64,000 nucleotides of DNA from Nocardioides humilatus. Lineage in GTDB: Bacteria; Actinomycetota; Actinomycetes; Propionibacteriales; Nocardioidaceae. Shown here piece after piece: positions 41,712 to 50,577 of the stretch. The stretch is from positions 178,279 through 242,278 of the forward strand of contig NZ_VUJV01000008.1 in the NCBI RefSeq assembly GCF_008373755.1. Reading direction: 5' to 3'. Under the pieces are notes generated by a model that worked only from the letters and a program-made list of their open reading frames with translations, was not told the origin of the DNA and did not search any database. Each line of letters begins with the position of its first letter. Positions within the stretch are counted from its first letter, which is position 1. The position numbers and the translations under genes are program-made.

Positions 41712-42304
41712 GGGAGCACGAGGTCACGCGCCGAACGCCGGGTGCCGCGGGTGACGGCGACACGCAAGCCCCTCTGGTCGAGCCGGCCACGGCCGCGGCC
41801 GACACCGGACCAGACCGCCTGCTCGGCGCTCAGCCGCGCCTCGACGCGCGGCCACTCCCCCCAGACGACCAGGACCGAGGACCTGGCGCGGAGCCGGGCG
41901 TCGAGGATCGACGCCGACTTCGCATCGACCTGCCCGGTGGGCTTGAGCACGACCACCTTGAGCACGTCGACGAGCGCCGCAGTGACCTCGAGCCAGAGAT
42001 CGCCCGGGTCGGGCACCAGCACCGTGCGGCGCAGGTCGATGCCCCACTGGTCAGCCGCCTCGGCACCGAAGTCACCCCACCCGGCGAAGCCGACCCACTC
42101 CCCTGCGCGCGACGCTCCGGCAGCGAGGCCGAGCGCCAGTGTCGCTGAGTCGACGGCATAACTGGTGCCCGTGCGCAGCTGCACCAGCCCCTCGAGCACC
42201 GGGTGGACCGGCACCGTCAGTCGGGTCGGACCGCCCTGGAGCGACTCGATCCGCCGCTGCAGATCAGCGACGGTCGCGACCGCTTCGAGGGGCTGGGCAC
42301 TCAC
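41708..42304 (-). CDS. ImuA' (RecA-like mutasome subunit)
   Basis: 198 residues from GTG 42304. Residues ~55-170 have a RecA/SulA-like core pattern (YAVDSATLALGLAAGASRAGEWVGFAGWGD, ...VLVPDPGDLWLEVTAALVDVLKVVVLKP). There is no intact Walker A, as expected for ImuA'. It is the first gene of the imuA'-imuB unit. A perfect SOS box (42315-42330) lies 10 bases before its start. It acts with ImuB and DnaE2 in damage-induced mutagenesis. Confidence 0.88.
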   Translation of the reverse strand: MSAQPLEAVATVADLQRRIESLQGGPTRLTVPVHPVLEGLVQLRTGTSYAVDSATLALGLAAGASRAGEWVGFAGWGDFGAEAADQWGIDLRRTVLVPDPGDLWLEVTAALVDVLKVVVLKPTGQVDAKSASILDARLRARSSVLVVWGEWPRVEARLSAEQAVWSGVGRGRGRLDQRGLRVAVTRGTRRSARDLVLP

Positions 42305-42314
42305 CTCTCAATGT

Positions 42315-42330
42315 TCGAACATATGTTCGA
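42315..42330 (-). promoter_or_regulatory. SOS box (LexA operator) upstream of imuA'-imuB
   Basis: TCGAACATATGTTCGA, identical to the box before dnaE2, within the 20-bp palindrome 42313-42332. It lies between imuA' (start 42304) and the stop of der, whose transcription comes from the right. It places both mutasome units under the same repressor. Confidence 0.9.
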
Positions 42331-42349
42331 ACAAATCAAGTGGGGAGGG

Positions 42350-43702
42350 TCAACGCTTCCGCTTCTCGCGCGGCCGCACCTGGAGCTGGATAGGCGTGCC
42401 GACGAAGCCGAACTCCTCGCGCAGCCTGCGCTCGATGAACCGCTCGTAGCCCGCGTCGAGCTTGCCGGAGGTGAAGAGCACGAAGGTCGGCGGCGCGGTC
42501 TGGGCCTGGGTGCCGAAGAGCACCCTCGGCTGCTTGCCGCTGCGCACCGGGTGCGGGTGCTCGGCGACCAGTCGGCCGAGGAACGCGTTGAGCGCCCCCG
42601 TCGTCACCCGGGTCTCCCACCCCTCGATGGCGCGGTCGATCGCCGGCACCAGCCGGTCGATGTGCCACCCGGTCCGAGCGGTGATGTTGATCCGCGGAGC
42701 CCACTGCACCTGCACGAGGTCGCGCTCGATCTCGCGGTCGAGGTAGTAGCGGCGCTCGTCGTCGACGAGGTCCCACTTGTTGAACGCGATGACGAGCGCA
42801 CGGCCCGACTCACGCACGGCCTGGAGAATCCGCATGTCCTGCTCGGCGATCGAGTTCTGCCCGTCGAGGACGAGCACGCACACCTCGGCGCGCTCGATGG
42901 CGGTCGAGGTCCTCAGCCACGCGTAGTACTCGTGGCCCGAAGCCTCCTTGACGCGCTTGCGGATGCCCGCGGTGTCGATGAAACGCCACTGACGCCCGCC
43001 GAGCTCGACCAGCTCGTCGACCGGGTCGACGGTGGTGCCGGCGACGTTGTCGACGAGCACCCGCTCCTCGCCCGCGAGCTTGTTGAGCAGCGAGGACTTG
43101 CCGACGTTGGGTCGTCCGACGATCGCGATCCGTCGCGGGCCGCCCAGCTCCTTCTCGGCGACGGGCGGCGGTTCCGGCAGCACAGCGAGGATGGCGTCGA
43201 GCATGTCGCCCGACCCGCGACCGTGCAGCGCGGACACCGGGTAGGGCTCCCCGAGCCCGAGGTTCCAGAGACCGTAGGTCTCCGCCTCGGTCCGCTGGTC
43301 GTCGACCTTGTTGGCCGCCAGGATCACCGGCTTGCCCGACCGCCGCAGGATCTTGACGACCTCCTCGTCGGCATCGGTGATCCCGACCATCGCGTCCACC
43401 ACGAAGAGCGTGGCATCAGCGAGGGTGACCGCGATCTCGGCCTGGGCGGCGATCCGCTCTGCGAGCCCTCGCGCGTCCGGGTCCCAACCGCCGGTGTCGA
43501 CGACCGTGAAGGCGCGCCCGTTCCACTCGGCGTCGTAGGAGACCCGGTCGCGGGTCACGCCGGGGATGTCCTCGACGACGGCCTCGCGACGCCCGAGGAT
43601 GCGGTTGACCAGCGTCGACTTGCCGACGTTGGGCCGGCCGACGACGGCGAGCACGGGCACGGGGCCGGTGTCGACCCTGGTGTCGATGTCGGGGTCACTC
43701 AT
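42350..43702 (-). CDS. der: Ribosome-biogenesis GTPase Der (EngA)
   Basis: 450 residues with tandem Era-like G domains, the Der signature. G domain 1 (~17-175) has [28 protein letters not shown] and ANKVD. G domain 2 (~190-360) has [25 protein letters not shown] and NKWD. The C-terminal KH-like domain ends in a basic RPREKRKR tail. It binds 50S precursors and is essential. The ATG at 43702 overlaps plsC by eight bases; genes cmk-plsC-der are one unit. The stop is 20 bases before the SOS box of imuA'. Confidence 0.97.
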   Translation of the reverse strand: MSDPDIDTRVDTGPVPVLAVVGRPNVGKSTLVNRILGRREAVVEDIPGVTRDRVSYDAEWNGRAFTVVDTGGWDPDARGLAERIAAQAEIAVTLADATLFVVDAMVGITDADEEVVKILRRSGKPVILAANKVDDQRTEAETYGLWNLGLGEPYPVSALHGRGSGDMLDAILAVLPEPPPVAEKELGGPRRIAIVGRPNVGKSSLLNKLAGEERVLVDNVAGTTVDPVDELVELGGRQWRFIDTAGIRKRVKEASGHEYYAWLRTSTAIERAEVCVLVLDGQNSIAEQDMRILQAVRESGRALVIAFNKWDLVDDERRYYLDREIERDLVQVQWAPRINITARTGWHIDRLVPAIDRAIEGWETRVTTGALNAFLGRLVAEHPHPVRSGKQPRVLFGTQAQTAPPTFVLFTSGKLDAGYERFIERRLREEFGFVGTPIQLQVRPREKRKR

Positions 43703-44420
43703 GCGGTTCTCCTGAAGGTAGGGGGCCGGGCAGGCTGCGGCCGGTCTCGGCCAGCGCGTCCTTGAGCCCGGACTGCATCTGCTGATGGAGGTCGTCGGCG
43801 AGCGCCGCGACCTGGGAGACGCGCCGCGGCCACGGCACGGCCGTCACCGGCACGGGTTGCCCAACGACGATGTCGATCCGTGCGCGTCGGCGCGGCAGCG
43901 AGTTGAGGGAGCCGCCCGGCTCGCGGCTGCCGATGAACGTCAGTGGCACGACGGTCGCCCCCGTCGTGAGGGCCAGGTAGGCGGCGCCGCGCTGGAACGA
44001 GACCATCTCGCCGCTCCCCCGGGTGCCCTCGGGGAAGACGCCGACGGCACCGCCGTCACGCAGCACCCGGATGCCCGCGCGCACCGCACCCGGGTCTGCG
44101 GCGGTGCGGTCGAGCGGGATCTGCCCGGCTGCTGTAAGAAGGCCGCCGAGCGCACCCTTGAACATCTCGATCTTGGTGAGCGCGTGCACGGGACGGGGCG
44201 CGAAGATCGCCATCAGCGGACCGTCGATCACGCCGACGTGGTTGCCGGCCACGACCACCGGGCCATGGCTCGGGAACCGTTCGGGATGGATCACCCGGAC
44301 GTCGTACCGCCTCCGGATGATCCACCGGCACAGCGGACGTGCTCCGTGGAGCAGCCAGCGGTGCGGGTGCCGGACGACATCGCTACGCGGCCGCTCGCGG
44401 TGAGCGGACGCGGCGCTCAC
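43695..44420 (-). CDS. 1-acyl-sn-glycerol-3-phosphate acyltransferase (PlsC family)
   Basis: 241 residues from a GTG at 44420 that overlaps the cmk stop (GTGA); the larger frame to 44960 is a cmk shadow. Motif I is NHVGVID (HX4D), motif III is FPEGTRG, and PLTFIG lies at the end of the core. It should transfer an acyl group to lysophosphatidate or a related lipid at the inner membrane face. It is conserved between cmk and der in actinobacteria. Confidence 0.92.
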   Translation of the reverse strand: MSAASAHRERPRSDVVRHPHRWLLHGARPLCRWIIRRRYDVRVIHPERFPSHGPVVVAGNHVGVIDGPLMAIFAPRPVHALTKIEMFKGALGGLLTAAGQIPLDRTAADPGAVRAGIRVLRDGGAVGVFPEGTRGSGEMVSFQRGAAYLALTTGATVVPLTFIGSREPGGSLNSLPRRRARIDIVVGQPVPVTAVPWPRRVSQVAALADDLHQQMQSGLKDALAETGRSLPGPLPSGEPHE

Positions 44421-45112
44421 GGCGAGACGTCCGCCGGCGCGGTGGCGAGGCCGACGACCAGGTCGACGACCTCGTCGAGGGTGAGGTCCGTGCTGTCGAT
44501 GTGGACCGCGCCGTCCGCCATGGTCAACGGGGCGACGGCGCGCAGCGAGTCGATCCGGTCGCGGTTGAGCAGCGACTCCTGGGTGGCAGCGACGTCGGCC
44601 GTGCCCGCCTCGGCCGCGCGCCGGCGCGCTCGAGCGGTCGGGTCGGCGGTCAGGTAGACCTTGAGCCCGGCCTCGGGCCACACGACCGAGCCGATGTCGC
44701 GACCCTCCACGACGATCCCTCCCGCGCCGATGATGGCCCGCTGGAGGTCGACCAATCGCGCCCGCACCGCAGGGACCGTGCTCACCGGCGACACCGCGCC
44801 GTTGACCGCATCGCTGCGGATCTCCGCCGACACGTCGACGCCGTCGAGCGTGATCGTCGGGTTGCGCGGGTCGGTGCCGGAGACCAGGACGGGCGTCGCG
44901 GCCTGCGCGGCGACGGCGGCCGGGTCGTAGATGTCGACCTCGTGCTGGAGCATCCACCACGACACGGCGCGGTACATCGCACCGGTGTCGAGATAGCGCA
45001 GTCCGAGCCGTTCGGCGACCGCGCGGCAGGTGCTCGACTTGCCGGAGCCGGACGTACCGTCGACGGCCACCACGAGCGAGCCCAACGATTGGCTCAGTCC
45101 ACCTGCGTTCAC
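44417..45112 (-). CDS. cmk: Cytidylate kinase
   Basis: About 231 residues from GTG 45112; an in-frame GTG at 45142 that overlaps tyrA is an alternative. The P-loop is VAVDGTSGSGKSSTCRAVA (Ser in place of Pro is minor). Further motifs are LGLRYLDTGAMYRAVSW and the CMP-binding and lid motifs IVVEGRDIGSVVWPEA and RRAAEAG. It phosphorylates CMP/dCMP with ATP. It lies between tyrA and plsC, an order common in actinobacteria. Confidence 0.95.
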   Translation of the reverse strand: MNAGGLSQSLGSLVVAVDGTSGSGKSSTCRAVAERLGLRYLDTGAMYRAVSWWMLQHEVDIYDPAAVAAQAATPVLVSGTDPRNPTITLDGVDVSAEIRSDAVNGAVSPVSTVPAVRARLVDLQRAIIGAGGIVVEGRDIGSVVWPEAGLKVYLTADPTARARRRAAEAGTADVAATQESLLNRDRIDSLRAVAPLTMADGAVHIDSTDLTLDEVVDLVVGLATAPADVSP

Positions 45113-45123
45113 AGGCGGCAATC

Positions 45124-46191
45124 CTACCGGTGAGTCACCCAACCCTTGGATTCGAGCGCGGCCACCAGCTCGACAGCGCGGCCCTCCGCGACGTCGAGCT
45201 CGACCAGACCGACCGGTCGACCCGGGTCGTGGTCGATCCGCACGTCCTCGATGTTGACCCCGCTCGCGCCCACGTCGGCGAAGAGTCGTGCCAGCTCCCC
45301 CGGATGGTCCGGTACGGCGACGTGGACCGCCGCGACCGCCTGCACCGGTCCGCCGTGCTTGCCCGGGATCGCCCGGGTGCCCGCCACGCCGTGGGCGAGC
45401 AGCGACTCCAGACCGACCCGGTCACCGTCGGTCACGGCCTCGAGCACGAGATCGAGCCGGTCACGCACCTCGCGGAGCAGACCGGCGACCGCCGCGCTGT
45501 TGCCGCCGATGATCTGGCTGTAGAGCGTGGGGTCGCCGCCAGCGACCCGGGTGACGTCGCGGACGCCCTGTCCCGTCAGGGCCAGGTGGTCGGGTGCCGC
45601 TCCAGCGAGCGTGCCCGCGACGAGCGCCGACATCAGGTGCGGCACGTGCGAGGTCCGCGCGACGGCGAGGTCGTGCTCCTCCGGCGTCAGGCGCACCGGG
45701 ACCGCGCCACACACCTCGACCAGGCTCGCCACGGCCCGGACGGCTGCCTGCCGCGAGCTCGCGTGCGGCGTGATCGCCCAGGGACGCCCCGTGAACAGGT
45801 CGGCGGAAGCCGCCAGCGGCCCCGAGCGTTCGCTGCCCGCCATCGGGTGGCTGCCGACGTAGCGCGCGAGGTGCGGATGGGCGGCCAGCGCGTCGAGCGG
45901 CGCCGACTTCACGCTGCCGACGTCGGTCACGATCGTGTCATCGCCGGCCCCATCGAGCGCAGCGGCGATCGCGGTGGCGAGGTGGTCAGGCGGCACAGCG
46001 ACCACGACCAGCGCCGGGACGTCCTCAGGCTGCTTGGCCCGGCCCGCGCCGAGACCGGACGCCGTGCGCAGGTGCTCGGGCGAGGTGTCGGTGAGGAGCA
46101 CGTCGATGCCGGCCCGTCGGCAGGCGAGCGCGATCGACGTACCGATCAGGCCCGCGCCGACGACCTCGACGGGTCCCAGTTCCGCATTCAC
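45124..46191 (-). CDS. tyrA: Prephenate dehydrogenase with C-terminal ACT domain
   Basis: 355 residues. The N-terminal Rossmann motif is VVGAGLIGTSIALACRRAG, followed by VPPDHL and the catalytic region GSHPMAGSERSGP. The helical dimerisation domain contains LTPEEHDLAVARTSHVPHL. The ACT domain (~280-355) starts VAAVHVAVPDHPGELARLF, giving likely Tyr feedback. It makes 4-hydroxyphenylpyruvate in tyrosine synthesis. It lies just upstream of cmk on the same strand. Confidence 0.94.
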   Translation of the reverse strand: MNAELGPVEVVGAGLIGTSIALACRRAGIDVLLTDTSPEHLRTASGLGAGRAKQPEDVPALVVVAVPPDHLATAIAAALDGAGDDTIVTDVGSVKSAPLDALAAHPHLARYVGSHPMAGSERSGPLAASADLFTGRPWAITPHASSRQAAVRAVASLVEVCGAVPVRLTPEEHDLAVARTSHVPHLMSALVAGTLAGAAPDHLALTGQGVRDVTRVAGGDPTLYSQIIGGNSAAVAGLLREVRDRLDLVLEAVTDGDRVGLESLLAHGVAGTRAIPGKHGGPVQAVAAVHVAVPDHPGELARLFADVGASGVNIEDVRIDHDPGRPVGLVELDVAEGRAVELVAALESKGWVTHR

Positions 46192-46212
46192 CCGGGCAGG
46201 CTATCGGGCGGG

Positions 46213-46668
46213 TCACTCGTCACGGACGCGGCCACGCAACGCCTTGGTGCGCCCCGCCTGCTTCTTCTCCTCGACGCGACGCCGCTGTGACGCGCGGCTG
46301 GGCTTCGTGGGTCGTCGGGGCGGAGGTGGCGGCGCCACGGCCTCGCGCAGGAGCGCGACGAGCCGTTCGCGAGCCGCGATCCGGTTGCGGTGCTGGGACC
46401 GGTGCTCGGACGCCACGATCGAGACCTGCCCCTGTGCCATCACGTCGGCGAGATAGCGCAGGATGCGGGCACGCTGGCTCTCGGTGAACGCCGTCGAGAC
46501 CACCGGGTCGAAGAGCAGTTCCACCCGGCTGTCGCTCGTGTTGACCGACTGCCCTCCCGGACCTGACGACCGGGAGAACCGCTCGACCAGCTCGCCCGCG
46601 GGGATGGTCGCACCCGACGGAAGCCCGGGCGCCGGAGGCACCACAAGGTCGTGACCGGGCGTGCTCAT
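46213..46668 (-). CDS. arfB: Peptidyl-tRNA hydrolase ArfB (stalled-ribosome rescue, GGQ protein)
   Basis: 151 residues: SRSSGPGGQSVNTSDSRVEL contains the GGQ catalytic loop. The release-factor-like domain lacks codon-recognition domains. The basic C-terminal tail (RASQRRRVEEKKQAGRTKALRG) enters the mRNA channel in this family. It rescues stalled ribosomes without a stop codon. Confidence 0.93.
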   Translation of the reverse strand: MSTPGHDLVVPPAPGLPSGATIPAGELVERFSRSSGPGGQSVNTSDSRVELLFDPVVSTAFTESQRARILRYLADVMAQGQVSIVASEHRSQHRNRIAARERLVALLREAVAPPPPPRRPTKPSRASQRRRVEEKKQAGRTKALRGRVRDE

Positions 46669-46691
46669 GACTCGACCCTAGGGCTCCCGGG

Positions 46692-47459
46692 TCAGAGCCC
46701 GACGGACTCCAACAGCTCGCCGAGCTCGTCGTTGGTGAGCTCGCGCGTGTCGCCGGACTTGAGCGTGCCGAGGTCGACCGGGCCGAACTTGATCCGGGTC
46801 AGCTGGCGCACGGGGTGTCCGACGTGGTCGAGCAGCCGGCGCACGATCCGGTTGCGGCCCTCGTGGATGACCAGCTCGACGATCGACTTGCTGGCCGCGG
46901 CGTCGATGATCCGTGCGCGGCGCACGTGGACGGGGCCGTCGTCGAGCGTGACGCCGGCGAGCAGGTCGGCGAGCGTCCCGCGGGCCAGACGGCCCTCCAC
47001 CTCCGCAACGTAGGTCTTCTCCACTTCGAAGGACGGGTGGGCCATCCGGTGGGCGAAGTCGCCGTCATTGGTGAGCAGCAGGAGCCCGGAGGTGTCGGTG
47101 TCGAGGCGCCCCACGTGGAAGAGCCGCAGCGCCGGATCGGCGGCGAGCCGATCGGCCACGACGTCGGTGATCGTGCGCCGCCCCTCAGGGTCGGACATCG
47201 TCGACACGACGCCCTTGGGCTTGTTGAGCACCAGGTAGACGTGGTCGCTGACCGGAGGAAGTCGGTGGCCCGACACCTTGATCACTGCAACGCGCGGGTC
47301 GACCTTGGTGCCGAGCCGCGTGATGATCTCGCCGTCGACCTCGACCTCGCCGTCGAGCATCAGCTCCTCGCACTTGCGGCGCGAGGCGACACCGGACTGG
47401 GCCAGCAGCTTCTGGAGCCGGACCAGGCCCTCGTCGTCGGTCTCGATCTGGCGAGTCAC
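46692..47459 (-). CDS. rluB: rRNA large-subunit pseudouridine synthase B
   Basis: 255 residues. An N-terminal S4 domain (VRLQKLLAQSGVASRRKCEEL) is followed by the RsuA/RluB catalytic domain with GRLDTDTSGLLLLTNDG (catalytic Asp), KTYVAEVEG and EGRNRIVRRLLDHVG. The start is a GTG at 47459 that overlaps the scpB stop (GTGA). It modifies 23S rRNA. The scpB-rluB pairing is a very common bacterial order. Confidence 0.95.
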   Translation of the reverse strand: MTRQIETDDEGLVRLQKLLAQSGVASRRKCEELMLDGEVEVDGEIITRLGTKVDPRVAVIKVSGHRLPPVSDHVYLVLNKPKGVVSTMSDPEGRRTITDVVADRLAADPALRLFHVGRLDTDTSGLLLLTNDGDFAHRMAHPSFEVEKTYVAEVEGRLARGTLADLLAGVTLDDGPVHVRRARIIDAAASKSIVELVIHEGRNRIVRRLLDHVGHPVRQLTRIKFGPVDLGTLKSGDTRELTNDELGELLESVGL

Positions 47460-48124
47460 TCGTCGCCTTCGACCGCGGGCGGTTCAGCGGACGACTCGGT
47501 GGACGTCTCATCAGACGCCTCGGCAGACTCCTCGGCGACGACCTCGGGTTCGGCCCGCGACGAGAGCTCCTCCTCCATGTCCGCGAGGTCGGGGAGGTAG
47601 GGCGCGAGCTCAGGCAGCTCGTCGAGCGAGACCACGCCGATCCGCTCCAGGAAGTACGACGTCGTGCGGTAGAGCGTCGCGCCGTGCTCGCCGTCCTGGC
47701 CGGCCTCCTTGACCAGGCCGCGGCTGATCAGCGTGCGCATCACGCCATCGACGTTGACGCCGCGGACCGCGGAGACCCGGGCGCGGGAGACGGGCTGCTG
47801 GTAGGCGACGACCGCGAGCGTCTCGAGCGCGGCCTGGGTCAGCCGGGCCTGCTGGCCCTCGAGGACGAAACCCTCGACGACGGCGGCGTACTCCTCGCGC
47901 GTGTAGTAGCGCCACCCACCCGCGACGTTGCGCAGCTCGAAGCCACGGCCCTGCTCGTCGTAATCGGCGGCGAGGGCAGCGAGCGCCTCGGCCACCTCGA
48001 TCTCGGGATAGCCCACAGCAGTGGCGAGCGCGAGGGTGTCGAGCGGCTCGTCGGCGACCATCAGCACCGCCTCCAGAGCGGGGCGCAGCTCGGCGAGCGG
48101 TACGGCGAGCACCTCGTCAGTCAT
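47456..48124 (-). CDS. scpB: Segregation and condensation protein B
   Basis: 222 residues from ATG 48124, which overlaps scpA by 8 bases; the open frame to 48181 is rejected. Two winged-helix domains: LRPALEAVLMVADEPLDT, then LTQAALETLAVVAYQQPVSRARV and VDGVMRTLISRGLVKE. The C-terminal 40 residues are Glu/Ser-rich and disordered. It binds ScpA and SMC to form the chromosome condensin. Confidence 0.94.
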   Translation of the reverse strand: MTDEVLAVPLAELRPALEAVLMVADEPLDTLALATAVGYPEIEVAEALAALAADYDEQGRGFELRNVAGGWRYYTREEYAAVVEGFVLEGQQARLTQAALETLAVVAYQQPVSRARVSAVRGVNVDGVMRTLISRGLVKEAGQDGEHGATLYRTTSYFLERIGVVSLDELPELAPYLPDLADMEEELSSRAEPEVVAEESAEASDETSTESSAEPPAVEGDE

Positions 48125-49040
48125 CGTTCTCCTCCTCGGCCGGGGGTTCCGGCTCGTCGGCCGGCGGTTCCGGCTCCTCACGCGGCGTCTCGTCGCCCGC
48201 CTCCGGCGGCGCCCCGTCGAACTCGTCGGTGATCAGCGCGTCGACATCGGCGTCGTCGTCGCCGGTCCAGCGCACGGTGAGCTCGCCCAGGGCCGTCACC
48301 TGCTCGAAGGCGACCGCGCCCTCGCGGAAGAGCTCGAGCAGGGAGAGGAACCGCGCGACCGTGGTCAGCGTGTCGGGCGAGTCGCCGCACAGCGCCCGGA
48401 AGGTCATCGTGCCGGACCGTTGCAGGCGCTCCATCACGATGGCCGCCTGCTCACGCACGCTCACTGCGGGGGCATGGATGTGGTGGAGCGTCAGCTCGAG
48501 CTCGGGCTTGGGCTCGAGCGCCTTGGCCGCCAGCCCCGCGAACTGCTCGAGGCCGATGCCGATCAGCACCTCAGGCAGCAGGTTGGCGAAACGAGCCTCC
48601 AGGCCCACCGCCCGCGGATAGCGCCGCGACTCGTCGAGCAGCCGCGTCGCGAGGACACCGGCGATCTGCTTGTAGGCCCGGTACTGCAGCAGCCGCGCGA
48701 AGAGCAGGTCGCGGGCCTCGAGCAGCGCGAGGTCCTCCTCGTCCTCGACGTCGCCCTGCGGCAGCAGGCGCGCCGCCTTCAGGTCGAGCAGGGTCGCCGC
48801 CACCAACAGGAAGGAGGTCGTTTCCTCCAGGTCGCCGTCAGGCAACTTCTTGATGTGCGCGATGAACTCGTCGGTGACCTTCGACAGCGCGATCTCAGTG
48901 ACGTCGAGCTTGTGCTTGGAGATCAGGCTGAGCAGGAGGTCGAACGGACCCTCGAAGTTGTCGAGGTGCAGCTCGAAGCCCCGCTGCGCGGTCTCTTCGC
49001 TCTGCTCACTGCCCGACGTCACCGACGCATCATTCCGCAC
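48117..49040 (-). CDS. scpA: Segregation and condensation protein A (kleisin)
   Basis: 307 residues. The N-terminal kleisin helix is FELHLDNFEGPFDLLLSLI and the following KLDVTEIALSKVTDEFIAHI. The middle has LLVAATLLDLKAARLLP. The C-terminal winged helix contains VARFLSLLELFREGAVAFEQ. The final acidic Glu/Pro-rich tail is low-complexity. It is the SMC bridging subunit, read from a GTG at 49040. It overlaps the small RHH-like gene by 11 bases. Confidence 0.95.
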   Translation of the reverse strand: MRNDASVTSGSEQSEETAQRGFELHLDNFEGPFDLLLSLISKHKLDVTEIALSKVTDEFIAHIKKLPDGDLEETTSFLLVAATLLDLKAARLLPQGDVEDEEDLALLEARDLLFARLLQYRAYKQIAGVLATRLLDESRRYPRAVGLEARFANLLPEVLIGIGLEQFAGLAAKALEPKPELELTLHHIHAPAVSVREQAAIVMERLQRSGTMTFRALCGDSPDTLTTVARFLSLLELFREGAVAFEQVTALGELTVRWTGDDDADVDALITDEFDGAPPEAGDETPREEPEPPADEPEPPAEEENDD

Positions 49041-49395
49041 GCAGTCGCCTGACCAGCGCGGAGTCCTCCCCGTGAACGTCGAAGTCGGCCAGCACCATGC
49101 CCAGCGCCTCGCGCACGAGGCGACCGCGGTCGACCGCGAGACCGTGCTTGCCGCGCAGCATCAGGCGGACCTGCTCGATCTCCATCAGCTCATCGGAGGT
49201 GACGTAGACGGTCATCTTCTCGTCGTGACGGATCCGGCCGGAGGGCCGCTTCTCGCCGCTCGGCGCCTCGGCCGCACCGTCGGCCGGAGCGTCCGGGACG
49301 GCTCGCACCGATGCGCGCTTGGGCGCGGCAGGTGCGGGCGCCTCGGGGGCGTCGGCTGTGGGGCGGAAGAGGTCGTCGGCGGTGGGCAGGCTCAC
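49030..49395 (-). CDS. Conserved small protein between parA-like and scpA genes, ribbon-helix-helix-like
   Basis: 121 residues from GTG 49395, which overlaps the ParA stop (GTGA); GTG 49407 is an alternative. The first 60 residues are Ala/Pro-rich and disordered. The C-terminal half has MTVYVTSDELMEIEQVRLML, then GLAVDRGRLVREALGMVLADF. The beta strand, helix and helix spacing resembles the ribbon-helix-helix DNA-binding fold. I do not recognise a named family. Its place between an orphan ParA ATPase and scpA suggests a DNA-binding partner of the ATPase, by analogy to ParB/centromere-binding proteins. Confidence 0.72.
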   Translation of the reverse strand: MSLPTADDLFRPTADAPEAPAPAAPKRASVRAVPDAPADGAAEAPSGEKRPSGRIRHDEKMTVYVTSDELMEIEQVRLMLRGKHGLAVDRGRLVREALGMVLADFDVHGEDSALVRRLRAE

Positions 49396-50381
49396 GCGTC
49401 GAGGCACCGCAGCGCCACCTCCTTCGCCAACTGGCGATAGGCCTCGGCGCCCGAGGAGTCCGAGGCGTACGACGTGATCGGCTCACCGGCCACCGTCGAG
49501 TCGCTGAACTTCACCGTGCGCCGGATGACGGTGTGGAAGACCTTGTCCTCCCATGCCTGGACCAACCGCTCGAGCACCTCGCGGCCGTGAAGCGTGCGTC
49601 CATCGAACATGGTGCCGAGCACGCCGTCGATCTCGAGCTTGGGGTTGAGCCGCTCCTGGACCTTGTCGATCGTGTTCTTGAGCAGGGCCACGCCGCGCAG
49701 CGCGAAGTATTCGCACTCGAGCGGCACGATCACGCCGTCGGACGCAGTCAAGGCGTTGACGGTCAGCAGGCCCAGGGACGGCTGGCAGTCGATGAGGATG
49801 ACGTCGTAGTGGGCGATGGCGGGGCCGAGCACACGCTGCAGGGTCTGCTCGCGCGCCACCTCGTGGACCAGCTGCACCTCGGCCGCCGACAGGTCGATGT
49901 TGGAGGGCAGCAGGTCCATGCCGGGCACGCCGGTCGGGACCACGACCTCGTCGAGGCGGGTCTCCCGGCTCATCAGCAGGTTGTAGACGGTGTATTCCAT
50001 CTCGTGCGGGTTGAGCCCGAGCCCGACCGAGAGCGACCCCTGCGGGTCGAAGTCGACGAGCAGGACCTTGCGTCCGAACTCGGCCAGCGCGGCGCCCAGG
50101 TTGATGGTCGTCGTGGTCTTGCCGACGCCACCCTTCTGGTTGCACATCGAGATCACCCGCGCCGGACCGTGCTCGGTCACGGGCTTGGGGTCCGGCAGCA
50201 GCGGCATCGGCCGACCGGTCGGGCCGAGCGGACGATCGTCGGCGACGACCGGGAGCGTGGGCTCGGCGAGCACGGGCTCTTCGATCACCACCTCGGCGTC
50301 GGCCGGAGCCATCGTCGGAGCCATCGTCGGCGCGTCGATCGGTGGCATCTCCGGTCGCGCGAAGGGAAGCAGGTCGGACAC
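49392..50381 (-). CDS. ParA/Soj-family ATPase (orphan, scpA-linked)
   Basis: 329 residues from GTG 50381, with AAAGGA five bases upstream. The N-terminal ~75 residues are Pro/Ala-rich with a repeated PTMAP. The deviant Walker A is ISMCNQKGGVGKTTTTINLG, Walker A' LLVDFDPQGSL, and Walker B VILIDCQPSLGLLTVNAL. It is a P-loop ATPase of the chromosome-partitioning type. It is not the oriC-linked parAB pair: no ParB lies beside it. The equivalent M. tuberculosis gene lies upstream of scpA. Confidence 0.9.
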   Translation of the reverse strand: MSDLLPFARPEMPPIDAPTMAPTMAPADAEVVIEEPVLAEPTLPVVADDRPLGPTGRPMPLLPDPKPVTEHGPARVISMCNQKGGVGKTTTTINLGAALAEFGRKVLLVDFDPQGSLSVGLGLNPHEMEYTVYNLLMSRETRLDEVVVPTGVPGMDLLPSNIDLSAAEVQLVHEVAREQTLQRVLGPAIAHYDVILIDCQPSLGLLTVNALTASDGVIVPLECEYFALRGVALLKNTIDKVQERLNPKLEIDGVLGTMFDGRTLHGREVLERLVQAWEDKVFHTVIRRTVKFSDSTVAGEPITSYASDSSGAEAYRQLAKEVALRCLDA

Positions 50382-50577
50382 GTCGTTCCTTTCGGGAATT
50401 CTTGCCCGAGGCGGCATGTCCGGTGCACTGGAACCGCTGGAGAACCCACCCATCATTGCTGTGCCCACCCTCCGGGGTCGCCTCGGACCCGGCCACGGGC
50501 GGCTTCCCCACCGCCCTGAACTGATCGTGACCTCAGTCAACAATGTCGACACGGCGACATTGGGGAGACACACCGCG

